DNA of 64,000 nucleotides from NCBI GenBank assembly GCA_039029315.1, contig JBCCGK010000057.1, forward strand, positions 8,835-72,834. Direction: 5' to 3'. Below, in pieces: positions 19,501 through 28,400 of the stretch. Position 1 is the stretch's first letter. Each line of letters begins with the position of its first letter. Source of the stretch: JBCCCJ01 sp039029315 (GTDB lineage: Bacteria > Bacteroidota > Bacteroidia > J057). Under the pieces are notes generated by a model that worked only from the letters and a program-made list of their open reading frames with translations, made no database searches and was not told where the DNA came from. The position numbers and the translations under genes are program-made.

Positions 19501-20647
19501 AGATTAAGCCAGAAATGAAATCGCTGATCAGCAGGCCATCTGTATCTCCATAGGTGCCTCCACTGAAGGTCCAGCCGCCATCAGAAGTACTATTATCAGC
19601 AACGATGGAGAAGTCTGTACTGACGAGAGTAAGAAAGGCATTTAGAGCCACCTCCACTTGCGTGTCTTCCCGGATAATGCTATTGTCCGAACGAAGATCC
19701 ATTTGAATAGAAGTAACATCTACCCCGCTAACAAGTGTCCAGCTTCCATCGATTGTTGCTTGTATGGAATAGGAAAGCGATTCCGTATTCACTGAGACAG
19801 ACAAACTATCGCAGATCAGGCTGTCAATCCCGATATTTTCCAGGGCTAATCCAAAATGGTCGGCAATAGACAGAAGATTAATACCAGGGTATGCAGTGGT
19901 ATCCAGATCAATGCTAACTATGTCTCTGGGGAATTCTGCTTCTACATCGAATGGAGCATCGGCAATTTCTACTGATGCAAAAATCTGAAAACTAATCCTC
20001 CGTCCAATTTGGACATCATCATCCAAATCATACTCCTCATCTATATCCTCCGGGCTAAGAAATGGGTCTCGAATGGTCCAACTGAAGTCCATATCTGTGA
20101 TCTCGAGCACATCAGGAATCAGAGACCAGGTATTGGAGGAGGAGATGGTTAGAGAGATCGTGATATAAGGTGAAATACCAACACAGTTTATATTGAAGCT
20201 ATACTCTTTCAAATAGAGCGTGGAATCCTCTTTGAGTTCATCCGGTAGTAGGTCTTCCAGATCATCTCCTCCAACCCATTCAACCAGCCCAGCCAGAGAT
20301 GGAACCCCTTTCTCATCGGATTCATACTCTCTTTTTGCTATCATCGTAATGGACTTACCATCGGATTCCTGAGCAATCAGAAGATCCACATTTGTCAAAA
20401 TAAGATCTTCAAACAATTGCAGACTTCCGGAGATTGTTAGCTCGGTTTCATCATCTGATAAAGTCCAACTCGCATTTGCGATGGTCAAAGTCTGGGTTGG
20501 AAAACTGCTTACAGATAGATCATCACTTAAAAATGAGATAATTCCATAGGTACTCAGCAGATCATCAGTCAGTGGGAGAATCTTATCTGAATAGTTTGTA
20601 TTCAGATCATCATATATATTTTTTATGGTCATAGGTATATCAGCCAT
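16526..20647 (-). CDS. Giant DUF6603-like protein
   Basis: 1373 aa, ATG 20645-20647, no signal peptide. The first 600 residues are acidic, beta-rich and repetitive, with several stretches of the form FxxxLxLxxxDLxI. A low-complexity Ser/Asp/Pro linker lies at about 625-660. The part from about 665 to 1160 resembles DUF6603: LGPISLGRVGVQF, IHPSFGLHGLGIDY, FFFVKGLAAGFGYNRRL and GPEFSGKAHIHLSVVTFDVKFG (given as separate landmarks). DUF6603 is an uncharacterised domain of very large bacterial and fungal proteins. The assignment is from memory of its motifs, not from a search. It lies 73 bp after the subtilase gene and 8 bp before the 699-aa gene. No catalytic motif is visible; a structural, lipid- or surface-binding role is only conjecture. 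Confidence 0.75.
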   Translation of the reverse strand: MADIPMTIKNIYDDLNTNYSDKILPLTDDLLSTYGIISFLSDDLSVSSFPTQTLTIANASWTLSDDETELTISGSLQLFEDLILTNVDLLIAQESDGKSITMIAKREYESDEKGVPSLAGLVEWVGGDDLEDLLPDELKEDSTLYLKEYSFNINCVGISPYITISLTISSSNTWSLIPDVLEITDMDFSWTIRDPFLSPEDIDEEYDLDDDVQIGRRISFQIFASVEIADAPFDVEAEFPRDIVSIDLDTTAYPGINLLSIADHFGLALENIGIDSLICDSLSVSVNTESLSYSIQATIDGSWTLVSGVDVTSIQMDLRSDNSIIREDTQVEVALNAFLTLVSTDFSIVADNSTSDGGWTFSGGTYGDTDGLLISDFISGLISDMGLGEVPVPPPIADLEIEDLSISYNTSTQDLSFEMEVEFPLDGQNVDAVIKLDLSRNEEEYSVEFSGVITVNDLEFDLIFKEDDSSTIFLAAYENSSGKDESIESLLELITTNSDFSDFASGVSFNLQDALLVVDKGESTRVLFGMDIGGGVDLSNLPLVGKMLPSDSSVSMTFQPLVANNDFSSEDMDGIKDLVPDGGYELPDEASEGLGFHMQLKIGDKSYDFNVGIGADDVKDQPASDESSPASSEDDSDTSSDPPATSDSSGGSDVKWYSVKKKLGPISLGRVGVQFQAADEEAGTSAKLYFLLDASLELAGLSISLDGLYASSGINPIHPSFGLHGLGIDYASGPVEIGGAFLRQTATDSAGNSYDTYDGTALIKTDSFSLGAIGSYSYYQGHPSLFIYAFLDAPLGGPSFFFVKGLAAGFGYNRRLIMPALEDVSSFPLVAEAMAGEAGTTDDPGAELSILHDLIPPAVGEYFLAVGVKYSSFEIIDSFALLAVSFGQEFEVDVLGISTLVIPTPDENETEPLAEIQMALKAVFNPGKGYLKVESALTSDSFILSKDCHLTGGFAFYSWFKDSDDGASAGDFVLTLGGYHPKFDVPDYYPQVSPLGFNWQVTDELDVKGDMYFALVPSAVMAGGHISATWKSGNLKAWYQEGADFIISWKPYYYQASIYVDMGVSYTYHFFGTHHLTVDVGANLDIWGPEFSGKAHIHLSVVTFDVKFGGNKSEPEALTWNEFCSAFLPSDADKWISTSVQDGMISKANAIINSETTEVNIVNPKYFNMEIHSAVPTTVVSNVDASVGSTKVYIGSMKINDDTFTDSSTGETVDLGDYLNLKMDISILKISEAGSPDKTDKFSFSPILKAVPGALWGPKFTHSEDETSEERMIQDICMGFSFEGAPSEASDESHRVDSQNLLTEQETFDKTATITDAEVILNTVWLKQEASDSLYQQLESQQSTREDFLNSLGFQEQFFPSEELFDELILTHS

Positions 20648-20720
20648 AATCGTCGGTTAATTCGAATTATCAAAAAGGCTATCAATAAGTTCTTGATATC
20701 ATCCAGCATGTGCCCTCTTT

Positions 20721-22958
20721 TCAAGGTTGATTGGTCACTGGTTTATAGCTTTGTTCATCATAATCCTCTGTCGTTATCGTCACTGCATCTGGATCGGTAT
20801 TGTAAATCATGAGGGCAAAATCCTGTTGCCACTTACCAGTAGCCTTGGATTTAGCAAACTGAGAAACCTGAAAGCAATCCGCATATATACCTACTGGAGC
20901 CACAATGAAGGTGTAGTCAGTATTTTCGGTCGGATTCTCGATGAAAATATTCTGAACATTGTTGATGGGAACTCCGCAGGTATTCTCGCTATAATTATCC
21001 ATGCCTCCCCCATGCTGAGACCAGCCGCCGTTGAAATTATTCCCGAAATAGCTGTTATTTCCTGTATAAGTGCCTGTCTCCATCCTGAATCCCAGGGTGT
21101 TCACAATACATGGAACTCCTTTTTTTCCAGAACCTTCGACTCCTGAAAAGTCTGTCCAGACAAGTGTGGCCTTTAAGGGACTATTGCTGCTTTTCACCTG
21201 AACCTTGAAGTGAAATTGCTTGGGATTGTCAGCATCATGTTTGACCAAATATTGTTTATCCTGATCAAAAAATGCACAGAAGGATTCAGGAGCTTCTGGC
21301 GGGAAGAAGAAATTGTTCAAGCAAATTCTTCCCCATCCTTGTTCCATATTTGGAATATTCCCACTCCTCAGCGGACTTGTCCAACTGCTATCCAATGCCT
21401 TGTTCTGACTGTCCCATTGCGTAAGCCAGTGCGTATCAACTGCTGTGTTGATCAAAATAGCTTTCAACATCGCCGGACTTGGATATACGTTAAATTTCTT
21501 TTTCCACCACTGCATGAGCAATGCACAAGCTCCTGACACCTGAGGGGCCGCTGCTGACGTGCCGCCAAAGCAATAGTAATTCTGATTGATGACCTTCTTG
21601 CTCTTGATCCCATTGAGATTTTCATCAGCAGGAGCAATCGAATAAGCGCCGGGAGCAACTACATCGGGCTTGATTCTTCCATCTCCACAATCCCCCATTG
21701 AACTAGATCCTCTTCTGTAATTGATTCCGTTGAAAAATACTGAAGCCTTATTTTTCTTATTGAGTTTTGTGCTTGAGGCCAATTCCGGCCGTGCATTCAG
21801 GAAGTTTCCAACAGTAATCACGTTTTTGGCTCGTCCTGGCTCTGTAATCCCTCCTTTTTGTTTCCCCTCTTTTCCTGAATTTCCAGCAGAAACGACAATA
21901 CATAAAGGCGTTAAATCCTTTTTTATATTATCTGAATTTCTCACTGCCCAATCCATCATTTTTTCTGAAAAGACATATCTCCCCTTTCCTCTTGGATAGT
22001 CAGGACCAAAACTTGCATTTTGGATGAGGGCTCCATTGCGAACGGCTATTCTACAATATTCATACTCCTGTTCCTGGTTTGCGAGTTGGGAAACAACTGT
22101 ACTGCCTGGTGCTATTCCCAATCCATAGTACAAGTTATTGCTATCCAATTCAAGATTAGTAGGCTGGGAAGAATCAGGTTTCGCCATCACAATTCCTGCT
22201 ACACAGGTGCCATGAGAATGCAATTTGTTGATCTTGACGATCTGATTGTAGGTGATATCCTTGTTCTGTTTGAGTTGCACGTCTTTTTTGGGATAATAAA
22301 TTCGATTCGCCAAAGCCGGATGGCTCTGATCGACATATCCATCAGGTTCCAGGACTGAAACCCGGATGCCTGTTCCGTCAACCTCAATCTTGTCCAACCA
22401 ACTCTGATACCGTTTTCGATAGGCAAGAGAAGCGGATAGTACACTTGATCCATTATATGCTTCATTAGATGCATCATAATTACCAGCTACTATTTGGCAG
22501 GACACTTCCCCTTCTCCTACAAAGGGTATTTTCGGGGAGATCCTGTAAACGATTTCTTCCTTGGCAAGAAGCGACACATTTGCAAGTGGAATGTCCAGCA
22601 ATACATCCATCTGATTGGAGGTCTGCAATACCTTCCCAAATCGATTTCCCCATTTTTCCAATGACTTGGTGGAGAGTGAATGATCAAACAATTGTACCCA
22701 GCATGTTTGGCTTTTCTTTACCGTGTTTGATTGTTCTAGCTCCTCGAAAAGAGAAAAATCGTATTTCATTTCCGGAGCCAATCGCTTGATAGAAGACACA
22801 AAGTCCAGTCTCTGTAACTTCTCTGCCTGCTCCTCGGTAGCTCCACAGAGGTATGAATACCAGGGGTAGGGTTGCATGAGATAAGCCTGAATCGCAGCAA
22901 TACGATCCATCCATTCTGGCCGGATTGTGCCAGCAAGCTGTATGATCCAATATTTCAT
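20721..22958 (-). CDS. Subtilisin-like serine protease (S8), no export signal
   Basis: 745 aa, ATG 22956-22958. Residues 1-70 (YWIIQLAGTIRPEW, then LDFVSSIKRL) look like the propeptide-like N-terminal domain seen in several bacterial S8 proteases. The catalytic triad is Asp206 (EPDGYVDQSHP), His249 (HSHGTCVAGIV) and Ser468 (FGGTSAAAPQVSG), with oxyanion Asn360 (VVSAGNSG). The Asp motif is unusual: the normal DTG reads DGY. A C-terminal jelly-roll-like domain spans about 590-720 (LKATLVWTDFSG, then QDFALMIYN). There is no N-terminal signal peptide and no T9SS tail, which is odd for an S8 enzyme and fits with a cytoplasmic processing role or export with the other cluster proteins. It begins 25 bp after the S74 gene ends. 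Confidence 0.92.
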   Translation of the reverse strand: MKYWIIQLAGTIRPEWMDRIAAIQAYLMQPYPWYSYLCGATEEQAEKLQRLDFVSSIKRLAPEMKYDFSLFEELEQSNTVKKSQTCWVQLFDHSLSTKSLEKWGNRFGKVLQTSNQMDVLLDIPLANVSLLAKEEIVYRISPKIPFVGEGEVSCQIVAGNYDASNEAYNGSSVLSASLAYRKRYQSWLDKIEVDGTGIRVSVLEPDGYVDQSHPALANRIYYPKKDVQLKQNKDITYNQIVKINKLHSHGTCVAGIVMAKPDSSQPTNLELDSNNLYYGLGIAPGSTVVSQLANQEQEYEYCRIAVRNGALIQNASFGPDYPRGKGRYVFSEKMMDWAVRNSDNIKKDLTPLCIVVSAGNSGKEGKQKGGITEPGRAKNVITVGNFLNARPELASSTKLNKKNKASVFFNGINYRRGSSSMGDCGDGRIKPDVVAPGAYSIAPADENLNGIKSKKVINQNYYCFGGTSAAAPQVSGACALLMQWWKKKFNVYPSPAMLKAILINTAVDTHWLTQWDSQNKALDSSWTSPLRSGNIPNMEQGWGRICLNNFFFPPEAPESFCAFFDQDKQYLVKHDADNPKQFHFKVQVKSSNSPLKATLVWTDFSGVEGSGKKGVPCIVNTLGFRMETGTYTGNNSYFGNNFNGGWSQHGGGMDNYSENTCGVPINNVQNIFIENPTENTDYTFIVAPVGIYADCFQVSQFAKSKATGKWQQDFALMIYNTDPDAVTITTEDYDEQSYKPVTNQP

Positions 22959-22983
22959 GATGTTTTTTGTTAAAGGATGAGAC

Positions 22984-25410
22984 TTAGGCTTGGAACTGAT
23001 TGAGTTGGTTTTTGAGTTGGCGGATCTCTTCTTTCAGACTTTCGATCTCTCCATCTGTCTCCTGCTTCAGTTCTTTCAGACCGCCGATCGCCAGGATGCC
23101 AAAGAGGGCATGTTTCAGTGCGAGGGTCTCATCCTCGGTCTCTTTGTTGGGAATGGTGCCCACCAGTGCAGGAAAAAGCGGCTGGACCTCCTGCGCCATC
23201 AAGCCGACTCGCTTGACTTCTGCATCCGGATTACTTTTCCATCGGTAGTTTTTCACATCCAGTTGCATCAGTCTTGGAAGAATGTTGTTCTCTGATTCGA
23301 TGTCGGTTTTCAGGCGCATGTCAGAGGCATTGTCCCAATTGGTATCTCCATCCCAGCTCATGGCTTTGTTGGAACCGTGAACTGAGCTGCCAATACTGAA
23401 AACCAGTTTATTGGACGAGAGACTCATTTTGAACCAGTTATCATTTTTCTCTACCCGAATGTCCCCGCCTACGGTTAGTTTAGAGCCTGGGGAATCTGTT
23501 CCAATTCCGACTTTCCCACTAGTAGTGATGGCGAAATAATTGGTCCCGGCAGTACCTGTCTGGGACTTGCTGGAGGTATCATTGATGAGAAATTTTCCTG
23601 TAGAAGACTCATTGAAAATCGACCAATGTCTCTGACCACTGTTGGTAAATTTGATTTCGTAGGCATCCATCAAGACTCCTCCCTCTGCATAGCCACTTCC
23701 TCCTGATACACAAAACTTGGAAGGAGAGGATGTCGTTCCAATGCTGACCTTGCCATTGCCATGCACTCTCATTCTCTCAGTCCCATTGGTTTCAAATGTC
23801 GTAGCTCCATTCTGCTTGTTGGCGATGAACATGGTGCTGGTTTCATACTGTCCAATCTCAGACAAAAGCGTAGAGCCATTCTCAAATCGAAGCCGAGAGG
23901 TCGTTCCATTGTCGATGATCACATTTCCGCCATTGACTTCCAGCTTTTCCCCAGGATCTGTTGTCCCGATTCCGACACTTCCATCTGCCTGTATACTCAT
24001 TCTAGCATCTGTCAGCGTAGCCCCGGTTGAATCTCCCGTATTATTCAACAAAAAGTGCATCGTGCCACGCCCATAGGAAGCCGTGCGCTCATGAACAATT
24101 GCAGCCTTGGGGTCCCGGTACAAACTAAATTCATTATGAAAGCCGATTCCTACCGCATTCCCACCATCCTCTGAACTATTTCTATTTTTGGCCAGGATGG
24201 GAATATTGAGCCCTTCATTACTGACCTGGACATGAAGAGGGGCAGTCGGGTCTGAGGCTCCAATGCCCACATTTCCCTCAACCAACAGACCATTATCCGG
24301 GGCAAGAAATTGACCAACAAGGCCTGAGCCAATGATCGCATTCCCACTGACTTCAAAAGAATTGTATGGAGATTTTGTATTGATTCCCAATTTATTTTCT
24401 GTCAAATAGATCGGGGTTTTCTCCACATGCAGCACAAATTTATCATCCCAATAATTGGGAATGTTCTCGTAGTACAGATAGATATGTCCAATGCCAAACT
24501 CATCATTCGTGATCAGGCCAGAAAGGGAGATTTCTATATAATCTCCAGGCTGAAGTTCGGTGAAGGGAACTTCCCAAAGAGCTTCACCTGAGCCAGTCGC
24601 AGCTCCTTTATCCACTTTGGTATAGGTCAATCCATCTTCCCCCAATGTTGCATAGCTAAAGGAAATGGACAGGCCATCCAGATTCGCAAGGGTAGACAAA
24701 GCCCAGGAATCCGTGCTGCCTTCACTGGTTGATATGGCCAGATACAATTTTGAATCAGACTCAGCTCCAATGACTACCTCCTGGTTGGAAATATTCTGGA
24801 CCCGGATGTTCAGATCATTGCTTATGCCGTTGTTCAGCGCAAGATTCAGTCCATCGAATCCAACATGAAGGGGAATGTTCTTTTTGCCTAGATGATTGAC
24901 GACATTCAGAGGTATTTCGCGAAAACCAGAGATGGCAGAACTGGCGCCAGTTGGCATGATATTTTGATAGCGAAGCAATACTCTGGTACTCCGCGTCCCA
25001 CTATCTGAGGCTGCTCTCATCCCGGACAGCACGATCTGAATGGCGTCTGCCCCGAGGGGCATACTACTATTGGCTTTATAGTAAAGGGAATAGGTCCCAT
25101 CCTCATTGGGACTAATCGCACTGGAGGCATCCGACATGCTGAAGGAGGAAGTATCTACAAGCGCAATATTAGGAGGGGAATTGTACAAGGTATCTGGTCG
25201 AAATACCAACTCGAAGTGGTGATTGTCTGCGGAGGCATCTCCAGAGAGTTTTACCAGGGTCAAAGTCTCTGTTGAGCTGTTTGTGCTGTTATTGGAAATG
25301 GTCAGAGTCATGTCCTGAACAGAATCCTCATCCGTGATATAGAGGACATTCTCTTCTTCTTCATTGGTGAGGGTGAAGGCTATCGGAAAACTTGATGCGA
25401 AAGTTGTCAT
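22984..25410 (-). CDS. Leaderless tail-fibre-like protein with C-terminal S74 chaperone domain
   Basis: 808 aa, ATG 25408-25410. The first 330 residues are beta-rich and unlike anything I recognise (starting MTTFASSFPIAFTLTNEEEE). From about 340 there are tail-fibre-type units: KLGINTKSPYNSFEVSG, GNVGIGASDPTAPLHV, GSVGIGTTDPGEKLEVNG and GKVGIGTDSPGSKLTVGG. At about 696 SDMRLKTDIE marks the S74 intramolecular chaperone, with GLMAQEVQPLFP conserved. A C-terminal coiled coil follows (EIESLKEEIRQLKNQLN). Such domains normally trimerise and cleave phage or surface fibres. Unlike the two S74 fibres elsewhere in the window it has no signal peptide, so assembly should start in the cytoplasm. It is second in the operon, 62 bp after the 1379-aa gene. 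Confidence 0.87.
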   Translation of the reverse strand: MTTFASSFPIAFTLTNEEEENVLYITDEDSVQDMTLTISNNSTNSSTETLTLVKLSGDASADNHHFELVFRPDTLYNSPPNIALVDTSSFSMSDASSAISPNEDGTYSLYYKANSSMPLGADAIQIVLSGMRAASDSGTRSTRVLLRYQNIMPTGASSAISGFREIPLNVVNHLGKKNIPLHVGFDGLNLALNNGISNDLNIRVQNISNQEVVIGAESDSKLYLAISTSEGSTDSWALSTLANLDGLSISFSYATLGEDGLTYTKVDKGAATGSGEALWEVPFTELQPGDYIEISLSGLITNDEFGIGHIYLYYENIPNYWDDKFVLHVEKTPIYLTENKLGINTKSPYNSFEVSGNAIIGSGLVGQFLAPDNGLLVEGNVGIGASDPTAPLHVQVSNEGLNIPILAKNRNSSEDGGNAVGIGFHNEFSLYRDPKAAIVHERTASYGRGTMHFLLNNTGDSTGATLTDARMSIQADGSVGIGTTDPGEKLEVNGGNVIIDNGTTSRLRFENGSTLLSEIGQYETSTMFIANKQNGATTFETNGTERMRVHGNGKVSIGTTSSPSKFCVSGGSGYAEGGVLMDAYEIKFTNSGQRHWSIFNESSTGKFLINDTSSKSQTGTAGTNYFAITTSGKVGIGTDSPGSKLTVGGDIRVEKNDNWFKMSLSSNKLVFSIGSSVHGSNKAMSWDGDTNWDNASDMRLKTDIESENNILPRLMQLDVKNYRWKSNPDAEVKRVGLMAQEVQPLFPALVGTIPNKETEDETLALKHALFGILAIGGLKELKQETDGEIESLKEEIRQLKNQLNQFQA

Positions 25411-25472
25411 GAGTTATGTTTGGAGAGTGTTTGTAAATAAAAAATGGGCCAAAGTGAATGTTTCTGAATGGA

Positions 25473-28400
25473 TCAGAGATTTGGGCTCAGCTTGAGCCAA
25501 CCTTCCCGGAGGATCTGGGAATTGCCAAGGCTGGCATGGAGATCGAAAGCTTCGATTCGCTCGCCATAGGCATCAAAAAACTGATCCAGCCGTTGGGCGA
25601 CATCCTGCGTAAAGGCAGGCGTATCAACTGTTGGAGGAAAAGCACGCTGAACAGCAGGCGTGACATAGGCTTTGTCAGAATTTCCATTGTTTTCCTGAAT
25701 CCAGCCCAGGGAAATCAGATTGGCCCATAGATCAGGTTGATCAGAGAACTGCGTGTCAAAAACAGATTTTGAGATCTGGATATACTGCGGGATCTCCTGC
25801 CACTCCTTGATGTTGTTTAGCTCCATCCAGGACCAGGAAAAGCCAGATTCTTTAGGAAGGCTGAGATTGACCTGATCTGAGGGAGAAAGCAGAGGAGCTG
25901 TTAGGAAAGTTACAGCAATCTGTTTCAGCGCATCTTTGTATTGGTCTTTTGGGATGTAAAGAGATTTGCTCGGCAGCAAACCAGAAGTGGCATGAATCGA
26001 GCCTTTGGGATCTACCAGCATGCTGACATAGACCGGATCATCATCGATGGCATGGGACAGATTGACCGGGCTACCGCCAGAAACGTAGGACTGAATGTGA
26101 TCTACATTGGATTCGGCTTCAGAGCTGTAAAAGGTGTCCTGAAGACTGCCATCAGAATTTTCTACCCAATAACCGAACAGGCCATCATTGAGTTGTTTGT
26201 ACTCTCCCAGTCGAATGGGACATTTCACTGCTGTGAATGCATCCACAGATCTGCCTTGTCCCTGCAATTCCTGAGTCAACTTGATCCAGCTCTGATTGGT
26301 ATTGGCCGGACCTTCCAACTCCAGATCCAGTTTGGCACGAACAACAGCGATGGGTTTTCCCATCAGAACAGCCAGATCCTGATGTTCGGCAAAGTTCTCA
26401 GGCTCGATGTTGTCCTGAGCCTTGTCCAATGCTGAGAGGAAGTGATCCAGAAAGCTATCATCTGAGGAACCATTGGCCTCTATACTTGCTCGTTGCAGGT
26501 CCAGGATGCTATCCCTCACCTCCTGCAGATAGGCGTTCTGGAAGGCACTGTTAGAAAAATAAGTCTCTATGGAAGAAACTGTAGGCGCAGGCATCCAGGG
26601 ATTGGAAGCGTTCATGGTCAGTGATCCCAGCGCATTTCCTTCATTGTCATAAAACATGAGACTGCGATCCAGATGATTGGGCAGCAGCCATCCACATACT
26701 GGGGTAGAGGCAGGATGTGAATTCATTTCCTGTTCTCCTGAAGAGGCCGAAAGGAAGCGAAAATTCAATCTTGCTGGCTGAGACAATCTGGCGGGCAGAT
26801 GAATAAACTCCGACTCCTCTATGCTCATCGGCTCTGGCTTATAGACACTAGCTTGATCAATTTCCAGCGTTTGGCCGAAGGTATCCACCAATCTCAGACC
26901 CAACACTTGCATTTTGCCAGCTCGGATGGGATTGAAGTCCGACATCGGATCAGGAGCCGTCAGATTCCAGGACTCAATGAGAGGAGATACTTCCTCGGCG
27001 AATGATTGGTATTCTGGGAAACCAATAGGATCAGCAATATCCAATTGCCGCTGCTGTCTCTGCCCTAGCATTGCTTCGTGAAATCCCCCCAGAGATTGGG
27101 ACAGGACATCCAGAGAATCCACAAAATCTTTGGCAGTATTGAGATTCTGTAAGACCTCTTCGGACTGTTGCTCTCCAAAATTCGCAATAAAGGTGTCTAA
27201 CACTGTCCCAAGACTTTGGCCAGCTGTGCCTGTGAGCAGAGAATAGCCGGTGTATGCACCTGTTTCCTCGATGTCGGTTTGTCGAATATCACTGGAGGCT
27301 GACAGACTTACATCCGGGCTGACCTCTGGCAAGTCATAATGCTGCGTCAGGAAATCTGTGTCATAGCTCAGATCGTCTGATTCATGATTGCTGGCTTCAA
27401 AGGCAGACACATATTCAATCTTCCACTCAAGCAAAAATGGATTCCAGACCGTTTCACTCTCAGAAGCTCCAACCTCCGTCTCTGTTGCGTACAAAGCGCT
27501 TACTGTATCAAAGAGGTCCGTCAACTCAGTCCAGGCATAGGCATCCCCATCATACAGCTCAGAAGTAATGAGTTGGCAAGTCGTTTCAGTAGTATCTCCG
27601 GCCTGTAGATAGCGATCATTGCTCAAAGAGCTGCCTTCAGATTGAGATTCGGCAAACAAAATAACAGGATCATTGGCACGCCAATATCGGGGAGCCGGCA
27701 CCTGACGCAAAACTAGAATCTTGGCCGTCGAGCTATCTGCTCCTTCTTCAACCATGCTTGGGTTAACTGCCTCAATCGCTGTCTCTAGTGCATTCAAGCT
27801 GTCTGACAGTTGGTTTGCAGTCGAACTTTCCTCACCGGAATAGGTGGCTTGTTGGAATCGCCCATATTCATCATTCAGAATTGATACTGTTCCCAAGGCG
27901 CCCAATTTATCTGTCAATTCCGGTATCCCAACAGCCTGGATGTAGGCCATCATTTCATCCGGTGGGAAAAAGGAATTCAACTGATCAGATGGTGGGTAGG
28001 CCCCAATCATGTATTTGGACCAATCAGAAAACAAAGAGCGACGAAGATAGGGCACTTCCCGCCACTCCTTGTCATAGGTCCATTGCAAGGTATTTGTGGT
28101 ATTCAGCAAGTCAGCCAATTCGTCTGAGAGCGTGATCTCTTGTGCATTGTCATTGCTATCCGAGGCTGTTTGGGCTGTTTTGGATTCCAGTTTGATGCTC
28201 CAGATGTAGCCGCCGGGATTTGCGGTGAAGCCTTTGGTATGCCTGGCTTCCTGGAATCTATATTCTGTATCCAGGACGCGATTGTGCAATTGGGAAGCGA
28301 GTTGAATGGATTCCAGCAATTCTTCAAGCTGCGCTTTATTTCCATCTGTCTCAGTCTTGGATGCTACGTAAGCAGAAAGTGCTTCTGTCCCCGTATTCCC

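Noticed and set aside
25941..26435. A 164-codon plus-strand frame opposite the 1379-aa gene
   Set aside because: It is fully antisense to a clearly coding frame and its translation shows no domain; similar antisense frames at 37698-38432 and 40195-40587 were dropped for the same reason.
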